From Clostridiales bacterium UBA1774 (lineage in GTDB: Bacteria > Bacillota > Clostridia > Oscillospirales > Oscillospiraceae): a DNA stretch of 64,000 bases. Position 1 is the stretch's first letter. The number at the start of each line of letters is the position of its first letter. The DNA is taken from assembly GCA_002314635.1 (NCBI GenBank), contig DCGQ01000025.1, forward strand, positions 1,118 through 65,117. The letters run 5' to 3'. Both the position numbers and the translations under genes were made by a program. Of this stretch, positions 17,394 to 25,252 are shown piece by piece. The notes under the pieces were generated by a model that saw nothing but the letters and a program-made list of their open reading frames with translations, did no database searches and had not been told where the DNA came from.

Positions 17394-18515
17394 TTGATTT
17401 ATCTGGATAACGCTGCCACTACCCGTCCCTGTCCGGAGGCGGTAGCGGCTATGACAAACGCGCTGACCGAGAACTGGGGCAATCCATCTGCCACCCACGG
17501 CATCGGCCGTTCCGCAAAGACGCTTCTGGAGAACAGCCGTACTGCCGTTCTCTCCGCACTGGGAACGAAAAGCGGTACGCTGGTCTTTACCTCCGGCGGC
17601 ACCGAAGCGGATAATCTGGCTCTGAAAGGGACTGCCGAACTGATGAAGCATCAGGGCAGGCATATCATCAGTTCCATGGCCGAGCATGAAGCCATCCTGA
17701 ACAGTCTGAAAGCGCTGAAAGCTGCCGGGTGGGAAATCACCCTTCTGAAACCAGACAGTCTGGGTCGGATTGCCCCGGAATCTGTTGCAGAGGCCCTTCG
17801 GGAGGATACGGTTCTGGTCAGTCTGATGCTGGTCAACAACGAAACCGGCGGCATCAATGACATTGCCGCAGTAAAGAATCTGCTGCACCAGCGGAAAAGC
17901 GCCGCCCTGCTGCACACCGATCTGGTTCAGGGCTTCTGCAAGCTGTCTGTATCTCCCAAGAGTCTGGGTGCGGATCTGATTTCTCTCAGCTCTCACAAAA
18001 TCGGCGGTCCGAAGGGTGTCGGTGCGCTGTGGATGCGGGACGGGCTTCGTCTGCCTGCCATTCTCCACGGCGGCGGTCAGGAACAGAATATCCGTTCCGG
18101 CACGGAGGCCATGCCCGCCATTGCAGGCTTTGCCGCCGCAGCCGCTGCGCGCCATGCCGAAGGTGATCCGGAACCGCATTACCGTGCGCTTCGGGCGCTG
18201 CTGGCGGAAAATCTGCCGGAGGCGGTCCTCATCGGTCGGGATGGTGCCGGATGTGCCGGGCACATCTGCTGTCTCTCCTATCCGGGAGCCAGAGCGGAGG
18301 TACTGCAGAACTGGCTGGACAGCCGGGGCATCTGCGTTTCCCGCGGCTCCGCCTGTGCAAAGGGCCGCCGCAGTCATGTTCTGGAAGCCATGGCGCTGCC
18401 TGCCGGCGTGATTGACGGTGCGCTTCGCGTGTCCTTCGGCTACGATACCGTGGAAGCGGATGTACTGGCATTCTGCAATGAAGTTCAGGCTGCAAAGTCC
18501 AGGTTTTTTAAATAA
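17394..18515 (+). CDS. Cysteine desulfurase (NifS/IscS family)
   Basis: This 373-residue PLP enzyme takes sulfur from cysteine for Fe-S clusters or tRNA thiolation. It begins IYLDNAATTRP; the PLP lysine is in SSHKIGGPKG (about residue 200), the histidine in MAEHEA, and the sulfur-carrying cysteine in SRGSACAKG (about residue 320). The start is TTG 17394, with GGAGG 11 bases upstream; an ATG at 17361 would lie almost at the transcription start. MtaB, the divergent neighbour, needs Fe-S clusters and sulfur, so the pairing is sensible. No IscU gene is adjacent. Confidence 0.9.
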   Translation: MIYLDNAATTRPCPEAVAAMTNALTENWGNPSATHGIGRSAKTLLENSRTAVLSALGTKSGTLVFTSGGTEADNLALKGTAELMKHQGRHIISSMAEHEAILNSLKALKAAGWEITLLKPDSLGRIAPESVAEALREDTVLVSLMLVNNETGGINDIAAVKNLLHQRKSAALLHTDLVQGFCKLSVSPKSLGADLISLSSHKIGGPKGVGALWMRDGLRLPAILHGGGQEQNIRSGTEAMPAIAGFAAAAAARHAEGDPEPHYRALRALLAENLPEAVLIGRDGAGCAGHICCLSYPGARAEVLQNWLDSRGICVSRGSACAKGRRSHVLEAMALPAGVIDGALRVSFGYDTVEADVLAFCNEVQAAKSRFFK

Positions 18516-18547
18516 TACGCTGAATCGTCTTTGCGTTGAATTTATTA

Positions 18548-18576
18548 TTGCAACTCCGGTAAATCTATGCTAAGAT
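18548..18576 (+). promoter_or_regulatory. Promoter of hom
   Basis: TTGCAA (18548-18553), 17 bases, TAAGAT (18571-18576). Confidence 0.75.
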
Positions 18577-18613
18577 ACCGCAATAATCTACATTTTCTGC
18601 GGAGGTTACAGTT

Positions 18614-19732
18614 ATGGTGAACGTTGCGATTCTGGGCTTCGGTACGGTAGGTTCCGGTGTTGCTCAGGTTTTGGCCGAAAACAGTGCAGAGATTGCTGCC
18701 GGAGCAGGCGAAGCGGTACAGATGAAATATATCGTGGATGTGCGGGATTTCCCCGACAGCCCGTTTGGCAAGCTGGTCACCCACGACTTTGCTGTGGTGG
18801 AACAGGATCCGGAGGTGCAGGTTGTCGTGGAGACGATCGGCGGCTGCGGCGTTGCGCTGGCTTTCACCCGCCGCGCACTGGAAGCGGGCAAGCATGTTGT
18901 TACCTCCAATAAGCAGCTGGTCGCAGAACACGGCCGGGAGCTGCTGGCGTTGGCAAAGGAGAAGGGCGTAAACTATTTCTTTGAAGCCAGCGTGGGCGGC
19001 GGCATTCCCCTGCTGCGTCCTTTGTTCAACGACCTGAGCGGCAACAAGATTCTTGCCATAAAGGGCATCGTAAACGGAACCACCAACTATATCCTCACTG
19101 CCATGCAGAACCGGGAGCTGGAGCTGGATGCGGCATTGAAGGAAGCGCAGGCACTGGGATATGCGGAAGCCAACCCGGAAAGCGATATGAACGGCATGGA
19201 CGCGGTCCGCAAGGCCTGTATCCTTGCCAACCTGAGCTGGGGTCGCGAGCTGAAGCCGGAGCAGGTCTCCGTGATCGGCATTCAGAATGTACAGCTGCAG
19301 GATGTCCGCAACGCGCAGGCCGCCGGCGGTGCTCTGAAACTGCTGGCCTGGCTGAGCAAGGCGGACGACGGGCAGATTTATGCCTTTGTGGAGCCCCACG
19401 TGGTTATGGGCAGCAGTATGCTCTGCCATGTGGATGAAGCCTATAATGCCGTCATCATCACCGGCAATGCAGTGGGTGATGCGCTGTTCTTCGGCACCGG
19501 TGCGGGCAGCATTCCCACGGCCAGTGCCGTAGTCGGCGATGTGGTGGATGCAGTCCGGCACCTTTCCGCCCCTCGCGGCATAGGCTGGACTGAGGAGCCG
19601 GTGCTTCTCGGTGATCCGGATACGCTGGTTTCCCGCTGGTATCTGCGCAGCGGTTCTGAATACACCGTTACGGAGCCTTGCAGCGCATCCCAGCTTCCCC
19701 CTGCCGAAGTACGCTATCGCGTGCTGGACTGA
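18614..19732 (+). CDS. hom: Homoserine dehydrogenase
   Basis: This 372-residue enzyme reduces aspartate semialdehyde to homoserine. The nucleotide-binding site is ILGFGTVGSGV at the N-terminus; VVTSNKQLVAEHG and the catalytic region GGGIPLLRPL, GIVNGTTNYIL and ALGYAEANPESDMNG follow. The C-terminal ACT domain common in 430-residue versions is absent, so threonine feedback through it is not expected. ATG 18614 has GGAGG upstream. It is followed 48 bases later by lysC, and both are probably on one transcript feeding threonine, methionine and lysine synthesis. Confidence 0.95.
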   Translation: MVNVAILGFGTVGSGVAQVLAENSAEIAAGAGEAVQMKYIVDVRDFPDSPFGKLVTHDFAVVEQDPEVQVVVETIGGCGVALAFTRRALEAGKHVVTSNKQLVAEHGRELLALAKEKGVNYFFEASVGGGIPLLRPLFNDLSGNKILAIKGIVNGTTNYILTAMQNRELELDAALKEAQALGYAEANPESDMNGMDAVRKACILANLSWGRELKPEQVSVIGIQNVQLQDVRNAQAAGGALKLLAWLSKADDGQIYAFVEPHVVMGSSMLCHVDEAYNAVIITGNAVGDALFFGTGAGSIPTASAVVGDVVDAVRHLSAPRGIGWTEEPVLLGDPDTLVSRWYLRSGSEYTVTEPCSASQLPPAEVRYRVLD

Positions 19733-19780
19733 ATCAATACCCGTTCCCTCCGATCATCGGAGGGTATCTGGAGGACAAAT

Positions 19781-20989
19781 ATGCTGATCGTACAAAAATT
19801 CGGCGGCTCCTCCGTAGCCGATACCCAGCGGCTGCAGCGTGTTGCCGGTATTATTGCGGATACACGGAAAGCAGGCAACGACGTGGTGGTCGTGCTTTCC
19901 GCACAGGGAGACACCACGGACGACCTGATTGCCAAAGCTTACGAACTGACAAAGAATCCCTCCCGCCGGGAGCTGGACATGCTGATGTCCACCGGCGAAC
20001 AGATTTCCGTCTCCCTCTGTGCCATGGCACTGGAGGAGATGGGAATACCCGCCATTTCCCTGCTGGGCTGGCAAATCGGTATGCGAACCACCTCCGATTA
20101 CGGAAATGCACGCATCAAAACGCTGGATCCGGAGCGGATCAACCGGGAACTGGAGCAGGGTCGTGTGGTGCTGGTTGCGGGTTTTCAGGGTATCAACCGT
20201 CTGGACGATATGACCACGCTGGGCCGCGGCGGCAGCGATACCACCGCAGTGGCCATTGCCGCTAAGCTTCATGCGGATCTTTGCCAGATCTACACCGATG
20301 TGGAAGGTGTATACACCGCCGATCCCCGGCTGATTCCGGAAGCAAAAAAGCTGGACGAGATCACCTATGATGAAATGCTGGAGCTGGCTTCCATGGGTGC
20401 ACAGGTACTGCACAACCGCAGTGTGGAGATGGCCAAGCGTTACGGAATCCAGTTGGAGGTGTTGAGTAGCTTTGTCCGCAAGCCCGGCACCATCGTGAAG
20501 GAGGTCACAAAAGTAATGGAGGAAACCAAAATCAGCGGCATCGCCCGGGATACCCACATTGCCCGTATGGCGTTGGTGGGTCTGAGGGATGAGCCCGGCA
20601 TTGCATATAAAGTATTTCGGATTCTGGAGCATGAAAAGATCAATGTGGATCTGATCCTGCAGTCCATTGGTCGGGAAGGCACCAAGGATATCAGTTTCAC
20701 GCTGGATAAAGCCGATCTGAATCGTGCCTGCAGCGCATTGGAGGCAGACCGGGATTCCATCGGGTACGATCATCTGAATGTGGACGATCACATCTGCAAG
20801 CTCAGCGTTGTCGGTGCAGGTATGATCAACCGTCCTGGCATTGCGGTTAGGCTTTTTGAGGCACTTGCCTCCGCACAGGTCAACATTCATATGATCTCCA
20901 CCAGCGAGATCAAAATCTCCGTTCTGATTGATGCAGAACAGGCCGATGTGGCCATGCGTGCCGTTCATCGGAAGTTTTTTGAAGAATAA
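19781..20989 (+). CDS. lysC: Aspartate kinase
   Basis: This 402-residue enzyme phosphorylates aspartate. The kinase domain begins with IVQKFGGSSVAD and has TLGRGGSDTTA and IYTDVEGVYTADPR; two ACT domains follow (about 265-330 and 345-402), giving allosteric control by lysine and/or threonine. Expression is probably shared with hom. A ribosome site GGAGGACAA lies just before ATG 19781. A strong terminator ends the unit. Confidence 0.96.
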   Translation: MLIVQKFGGSSVADTQRLQRVAGIIADTRKAGNDVVVVLSAQGDTTDDLIAKAYELTKNPSRRELDMLMSTGEQISVSLCAMALEEMGIPAISLLGWQIGMRTTSDYGNARIKTLDPERINRELEQGRVVLVAGFQGINRLDDMTTLGRGGSDTTAVAIAAKLHADLCQIYTDVEGVYTADPRLIPEAKKLDEITYDEMLELASMGAQVLHNRSVEMAKRYGIQLEVLSSFVRKPGTIVKEVTKVMEETKISGIARDTHIARMALVGLRDEPGIAYKVFRILEHEKINVDLILQSIGREGTKDISFTLDKADLNRACSALEADRDSIGYDHLNVDDHICKLSVVGAGMINRPGIAVRLFEALASAQVNIHMISTSEIKISVLIDAEQADVAMRAVHRKFFEE

Positions 20990-21000
20990 TGCGTTTTTGT

Positions 21001-21033
21001 AACCGGACGGTTGAAATACCGTCCGGTTTTTTT
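21001..21033 (+). terminator. Terminator of hom-lysC
   Basis: AACCGGACGGT (21001-21011) pairs with ACCGTCCGGTT (21018-21028), then TTTTTT. Confidence 0.95.
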
Positions 21034-21086
21034 GTAATCAGTCGAATTATTTTCGTGAATTTTCCATAAATTCTGTTATGCGCCCC

Positions 21087-21115
21087 TTGATTTTCGTCAC
21101 TGTTTGTAATATCCT
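21087..21115 (+). promoter_or_regulatory. Promoter of the M23-like gene
   Basis: TTGATT (21087-21092), 17 bases, TATCCT (21110-21115). Confidence 0.65.
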
Positions 21116-21148
21116 GTTACTGTTATCACACAGCAAAGGCAGGAATGT

Positions 21149-21787
21149 ATGATGAAACACGCACCTCTCAGAAAACCAATGCTGCGTTTCGCCGCCTCAC
21201 TGCTCTGTACCGGCCTTTTTCTGGCATCGGGGACCGTCAGTGCCGCAGGGTTAATGCACGGCAGTTATCAGATCGCCGCGCAGGATATTGATTATATGGA
21301 TCTCACCTCCGTTACCGTGGAGTACGAAGCCTATGCTCCGGATTTTTCAGTTATGAAGGAGCAGGAGGAGGATACCCGCGCGTTCCCCTGTGTATGGCCG
21401 GTGCGTTTCACGGATGCAGGTTACATATCCTCGTATTTCGGCTACCGGGTTGATCCGGTTTCGGGCGAGGGAACGGAATTCCATCAGGGCATTGATCTTG
21501 CCGACAGAGACAACAGCAAGATCTACGCTGCTGCATCCGGCACCGTCGTGGAACTGCGCGACAGCCCCAGCTACGGTCTGACCATGGTGATCGACCACGG
21601 CAACGGATATACCACCCGCTATTCTCACTGCGCTTCCATACTCGCTGAACTGGGAGATACCGTTGAGCAGGGACAGATCATCGCCACTATGGGCAATACC
21701 GGAAAATCCACCGGCACGCATCTGGATTTTCGGGTGTATTTTGAGGGTACTGCGGTTGATCCGCTGAAGGTTCTGGGTACTGACTGA
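21149..21787 (+). CDS. Secreted M23-family (LytM-like) protein with altered metal site
   Basis: This 212-residue exported protein has a signal peptide (residues 1-33, ending VSAAG) and a C-terminal peptidase M23 fold. The first metal motif HQGID is intact, and YSHC supplies a further histidine. The usual H-x-H near the end is H191-L-D193, so the last zinc ligand is aspartate instead of histidine. The enzyme may therefore be weak, use another metal or only bind peptidoglycan. It stands alone between promoter 21087-21115 and the next promoter. ATG 21149 and ATG 21152 are both possible starts. Confidence 0.85.
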   Translation: MMKHAPLRKPMLRFAASLLCTGLFLASGTVSAAGLMHGSYQIAAQDIDYMDLTSVTVEYEAYAPDFSVMKEQEEDTRAFPCVWPVRFTDAGYISSYFGYRVDPVSGEGTEFHQGIDLADRDNSKIYAAASGTVVELRDSPSYGLTMVIDHGNGYTTRYSHCASILAELGDTVEQGQIIATMGNTGKSTGTHLDFRVYFEGTAVDPLKVLGTD

Positions 21788-21851
21788 TCCTATTTCGTCA
21801 AATAACGAAAACAGCTTCCTCTTTTTTTATGCAAAATATCGAAATCCGCTC

Positions 21852-21880
21852 TTGTAATTTGCCCGGTATTGTGCTAAACT
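21852..21880 (+). promoter_or_regulatory. Promoter of the four-helix membrane protein gene
   Basis: TTGTAA (21852-21857), 17 bases, TAAACT (21875-21880). Confidence 0.7.
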
Positions 21881-21931
21881 GCATTCATAAGTTAAGCAAT
21901 TCTTGATTTTGCGAATTTGGAGGTCACTCAA

Positions 21932-22480
21932 ATGGAAATGGATGCCAAGAGACTCGGTATTCTCAAGAAAGTCAATATCACCCATTATGCCATCGTTGTC
22001 ATCGTCGTTTTGATGTTCCTGCAGTGGTTCATGCCTTACTTCAAGTATGAGCCCACCAAGGACAAGCAGACGAAGTCTCAGAACAGCATGTGGGGCGAGA
22101 TTTTCTTCAACTACAACTTCATGCAGCTTGAAGATGTGATGGCCGATGCGCTGAACACCAACGAGAAGGTTTTCAAGTACATCAACCTGAAGTATCTGGG
22201 CGCCCCCGTTCTGATGATGGTTTGCGGTATCATCATTCTTTGCACCATGGGCAAGAAGGGTATCGCCAGCAATGTGTTTCCGCTGGTCTTCTCTATCTGC
22301 GGAATCAAGGGTTGGCTGTTCGGTAATCTGATTCCCCGTTTCTGCAATGTGCCTTTCAGCAAGATTTCCGGTGCAGTTCTGGCGATTCTGATGCTGGTTG
22401 CTGTCATTGCAAACATCATCTTCTGCATGCAGGAGATCAAGTCTCGTCCCGCTGACTACTACCTCCCCACGATGGGCTGA
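21932..22480 (+). CDS. Integral membrane protein of unknown function
   Basis: This 182-residue protein has a membrane span near residues 19-36 (YAIVVIVVLMFLQWFMPYF), an outer loop of about 50 polar residues, and two or three more spans in 85-165. It ends in a short cytoplasmic tail. I do not recognise the family and see no catalytic motif. ATG 21932 is used because GGAGG lies nine bases upstream; an in-frame TTG at 21917 overlaps that ribosome site. It is monocistronic, between a promoter and a strong terminator. Confidence 0.75.
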   Translation: MEMDAKRLGILKKVNITHYAIVVIVVLMFLQWFMPYFKYEPTKDKQTKSQNSMWGEIFFNYNFMQLEDVMADALNTNEKVFKYINLKYLGAPVLMMVCGIIILCTMGKKGIASNVFPLVFSICGIKGWLFGNLIPRFCNVPFSKISGAVLAILMLVAVIANIIFCMQEIKSRPADYYLPTMG

Positions 22481-22494
22481 GAAATGTCACACAG

Positions 22495-22523
22495 CCGCAG
22501 GGCTTCGGCCCTGCGGTTTTTTT
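22495..22523 (+). terminator. Rho-independent terminator
   Basis: CCGCAGGGC (22495-22503), loop TTCG, GCCCTGCGG (22508-22516), then seven T. Confidence 0.96.
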
Positions 22524-22591
22524 GTGTCAATTCTGAATCCGCTTCTGCCGGGATGCCGCAGCGGATTGAACCATATGAAGTGGAGGTGCAC

Positions 22592-24988
22592 ATGAATCTG
22601 AAAAGACAGGCTGCCGTGATTCTGGCAGCTTCCCTTCTGATGCTGAGCGGATGCGGAACAATACCGGATGTCACTCCGGAACCCACGCCTGCAGTCACCG
22701 CATCACCGGAACCGACCCAGGACCCCGCTATCGGTCGGTATACCCTTCGGGAATCCCTTTCCTCGCTTCCCACCTGCTGGAGTGCGCTGAACTGGCGCAC
22801 TGACGGAGACCGGTATCTTCTGGACTATACCATCTCCCCGATGCTCCGCATCCAATACGGAACAAGAAGCAGTGAGCTTCCCACATGGTACTGGGAATGG
22901 GAAATGGCACAGTCTGTTGAGGATATTACCGGCAGCTGGACAGACCGGGAAGCATGGGGCATTGATGCTTCGGAAACCGGCCGCGTCTGGCGAATCCGTC
23001 TGAATCCTGATGCCTGTTGGGATGATGAAAACCACACGCCCATCACTGCCGCCGATTTTGTGGAATCCATGCATCAATGTCTGGATCCCCAAGTGCAGAG
23101 TCTGCGGGCGAATATCTGGACCTCCGGCGAATGCGCCATTCTGGGAGCGGCAGCATACCATTATGCCGGGAATCACGTCTGGCATGAGAATGTTGACGGA
23201 AACGGCTGCGTTCTGTATCCCTACGACAGTTGGGTTTCGGGACGCACCGGTCAGTATACCACTGAGGACGGTTTGGGACTCTGGTTTTCTCTGGAAACGC
23301 CGCTGCAGGTCAGTCTGAGCGGCAACAGTCTGGGTGATTATTACCGTGCCGGTTATCTGCCGGAGGAGGTATATACGGGTCTGGCAGATATGGCCGGTGA
23401 GGACGGATTTATCCCGGTCACGGAAAGCAGCATATCCCTGCTACTCTCTTTCACCGGCAGTGAAAGCTGGGGAGAAGAAAAGCTGTCCGATCTGGCCGGA
23501 TACGTGTTTTATCCCACCGTCTTTCCGGCAACGGACTGGAACGGCGTGGGACTTCTGGTGGAAGATGACCATACACTTATTTACATCTGTGAAAACAGCG
23601 TGAGCGAATACGCATTTCTGCTGGGACTGACTACCCCTTGGCTCGTCTATTCCCCGTTCAGTTCCGACCCGTACTATGCCTCCAGTCCGGAAACAACCGT
23701 CAGCTGCGGTCCCTACCGACTTGTTTCCTGTACAGAAGACGGCGTAACACTGGAACGGAACGAAAGCTGGTACGGGTATCGGGATGGTATGCACAAGGAT
23801 GCGTACTGTGCAGACCGCATTCTGGCCATCCCCGTACAGAACGGCGAGGAACAGGAGCTGTTTGCCAGCGGTGAACTGGATCTTCTGCACCTGACGGAGG
23901 AGGATTTTCCCAATTATCGTGACGCGGACAATCTGATTTCCTTGGAAAGCACCTATGTTTCCCGGCTGATTCTGGTCACTGATCGAACCACCCTGCAGCA
24001 GCTTCAGAATGAGGCCGGCGAATATCAGGTCAAGGTCTGCCTTGCGCTGGACTCCTTCCGGGAGGGGCTTTCACTGGCCTTTGACCGGAATGCGCTGGCA
24101 AAAGCAACCGTCCCCGGCGGCAGTGCCGCACCGGGTCTTCTGAACCGGCAGTATTACCTGACCGAGGATTCCGATGACAGTTCCGTATACCGGGACACCG
24201 ATGCGGGCATAGCTGCGCTCTGCCGTGGTTATGGTGTTTCATGGGGCGAAGGTCAGGTCTACACAACGCTGGACGATGTGCGGAGCGTCAACATCGGATA
24301 TGACCCGGAGCGCGCAAAAGCCTGTTTCTCGGAAGCGTTTGACAAGCTGGTTTCCGATGGGGTCTGGGGCGATTACACCAGAATCGAGCTGCGGTGTGCC
24401 GTATCCGGCAATACGCTCTCCCCGCTGCAGGCGCAGCAGAATGCCATGATGCAGGCATATCTGGATGAGGCAGTTGCCGGTACCGGATTTGAAGGCAAGC
24501 TGACGCTGCAATTCTGTTGTATGGATGACCCCTGTGCCGCTGTGTCGGAGGGGAAGATTGAAATGGCGATGGGCGCATGGGGCGGAGCGGCCTTCGGCAC
24601 TTGGAACATGATGCAGTGCTGGTGTGATCCCTCTATCAACACCATACAGGAACGCTGCGGATTTGATCCGGCTGCGGAAACACTTTGCATCACGCTGAAC
24701 GATACCATGATGACCCGAACCTATCAGCACTGGAGTCAGAGCATCGCAGACGGCGGTGAGTTTTCAACGGACCCGGATCAGCGTCTCCATATTCTCTCGG
24801 AGTTGGAGGCGGCACTGCTTCAACGGCGCTGCTGCATCCCGCTGTTCAGTCTGGGACAGGCCGTTGTACTCTCCGGGAAGGCTGATGTTTCCGACCTCTG
24901 CGGCAGCACGCTATGGAGCCGATACGATGCAGAGCAGGTGCGTTTAACCTGCGATGATGCAGAATGGGATGCTGTTCAGAAACCATAA
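22592..24988 (+). CDS. Large family-5 solute-binding lipoprotein (peptide ABC)
   Basis: This 798-residue extracytoplasmic lipoprotein has a lipobox LLMLSGC (cysteine near residue 21) and a Pro/Thr-rich linker. It then has a family-5 binding fold with VWRIRLNPDACWDDENHTPITAADFVESM, typical of OppA/DppA proteins. It is over 200 residues longer than usual. It would deliver peptides or another solute to the Opp permease encoded downstream; a second, similar binding protein follows. ATG 22592 with GGAGGTGCAC upstream is chosen; the open frame from 22484 overlaps the preceding terminator. Ligand is unknown. Confidence 0.88.
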   Translation: MNLKRQAAVILAASLLMLSGCGTIPDVTPEPTPAVTASPEPTQDPAIGRYTLRESLSSLPTCWSALNWRTDGDRYLLDYTISPMLRIQYGTRSSELPTWYWEWEMAQSVEDITGSWTDREAWGIDASETGRVWRIRLNPDACWDDENHTPITAADFVESMHQCLDPQVQSLRANIWTSGECAILGAAAYHYAGNHVWHENVDGNGCVLYPYDSWVSGRTGQYTTEDGLGLWFSLETPLQVSLSGNSLGDYYRAGYLPEEVYTGLADMAGEDGFIPVTESSISLLLSFTGSESWGEEKLSDLAGYVFYPTVFPATDWNGVGLLVEDDHTLIYICENSVSEYAFLLGLTTPWLVYSPFSSDPYYASSPETTVSCGPYRLVSCTEDGVTLERNESWYGYRDGMHKDAYCADRILAIPVQNGEEQELFASGELDLLHLTEEDFPNYRDADNLISLESTYVSRLILVTDRTTLQQLQNEAGEYQVKVCLALDSFREGLSLAFDRNALAKATVPGGSAAPGLLNRQYYLTEDSDDSSVYRDTDAGIAALCRGYGVSWGEGQVYTTLDDVRSVNIGYDPERAKACFSEAFDKLVSDGVWGDYTRIELRCAVSGNTLSPLQAQQNAMMQAYLDEAVAGTGFEGKLTLQFCCMDDPCAAVSEGKIEMAMGAWGGAAFGTWNMMQCWCDPSINTIQERCGFDPAAETLCITLNDTMMTRTYQHWSQSIADGGEFSTDPDQRLHILSELEAALLQRRCCIPLFSLGQAVVLSGKADVSDLCGSTLWSRYDAEQVRLTCDDAEWDAVQKP

Positions 24989-25026
24989 TGTATTCCGCTA
25001 TTGTATAGCATACTTTCTGATTGCTC

Positions 25027-25055
25027 TTGCTAATTATCGAATACTCTGTTATACT
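25027..25055 (+). promoter_or_regulatory. Promoter of the second binding-protein gene
   Basis: TTGCTA (25027-25032), 17 bases, TATACT (25050-25055). About 190 bases of untranslated leader follow, in which I see no recognised riboswitch. Confidence 0.7.
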
Positions 25056-25252
25056 TAATTGGATTATGTGCTTAACTGGAATGCCATACCAACAGCACAC
25101 AGTCAAATAACCGCAGCGCGGTAAGATAACCTTCTGCGGATTCGAACATCTTCACGGAAGCGTTCCGGCCGACAGCAGGCCAGTCGGCGGGTCATTCGGT
25201 ATTGGATGTGATCTGCGGGGGGTATCATCAATGAAAAGGAAGGAAATCTGAC

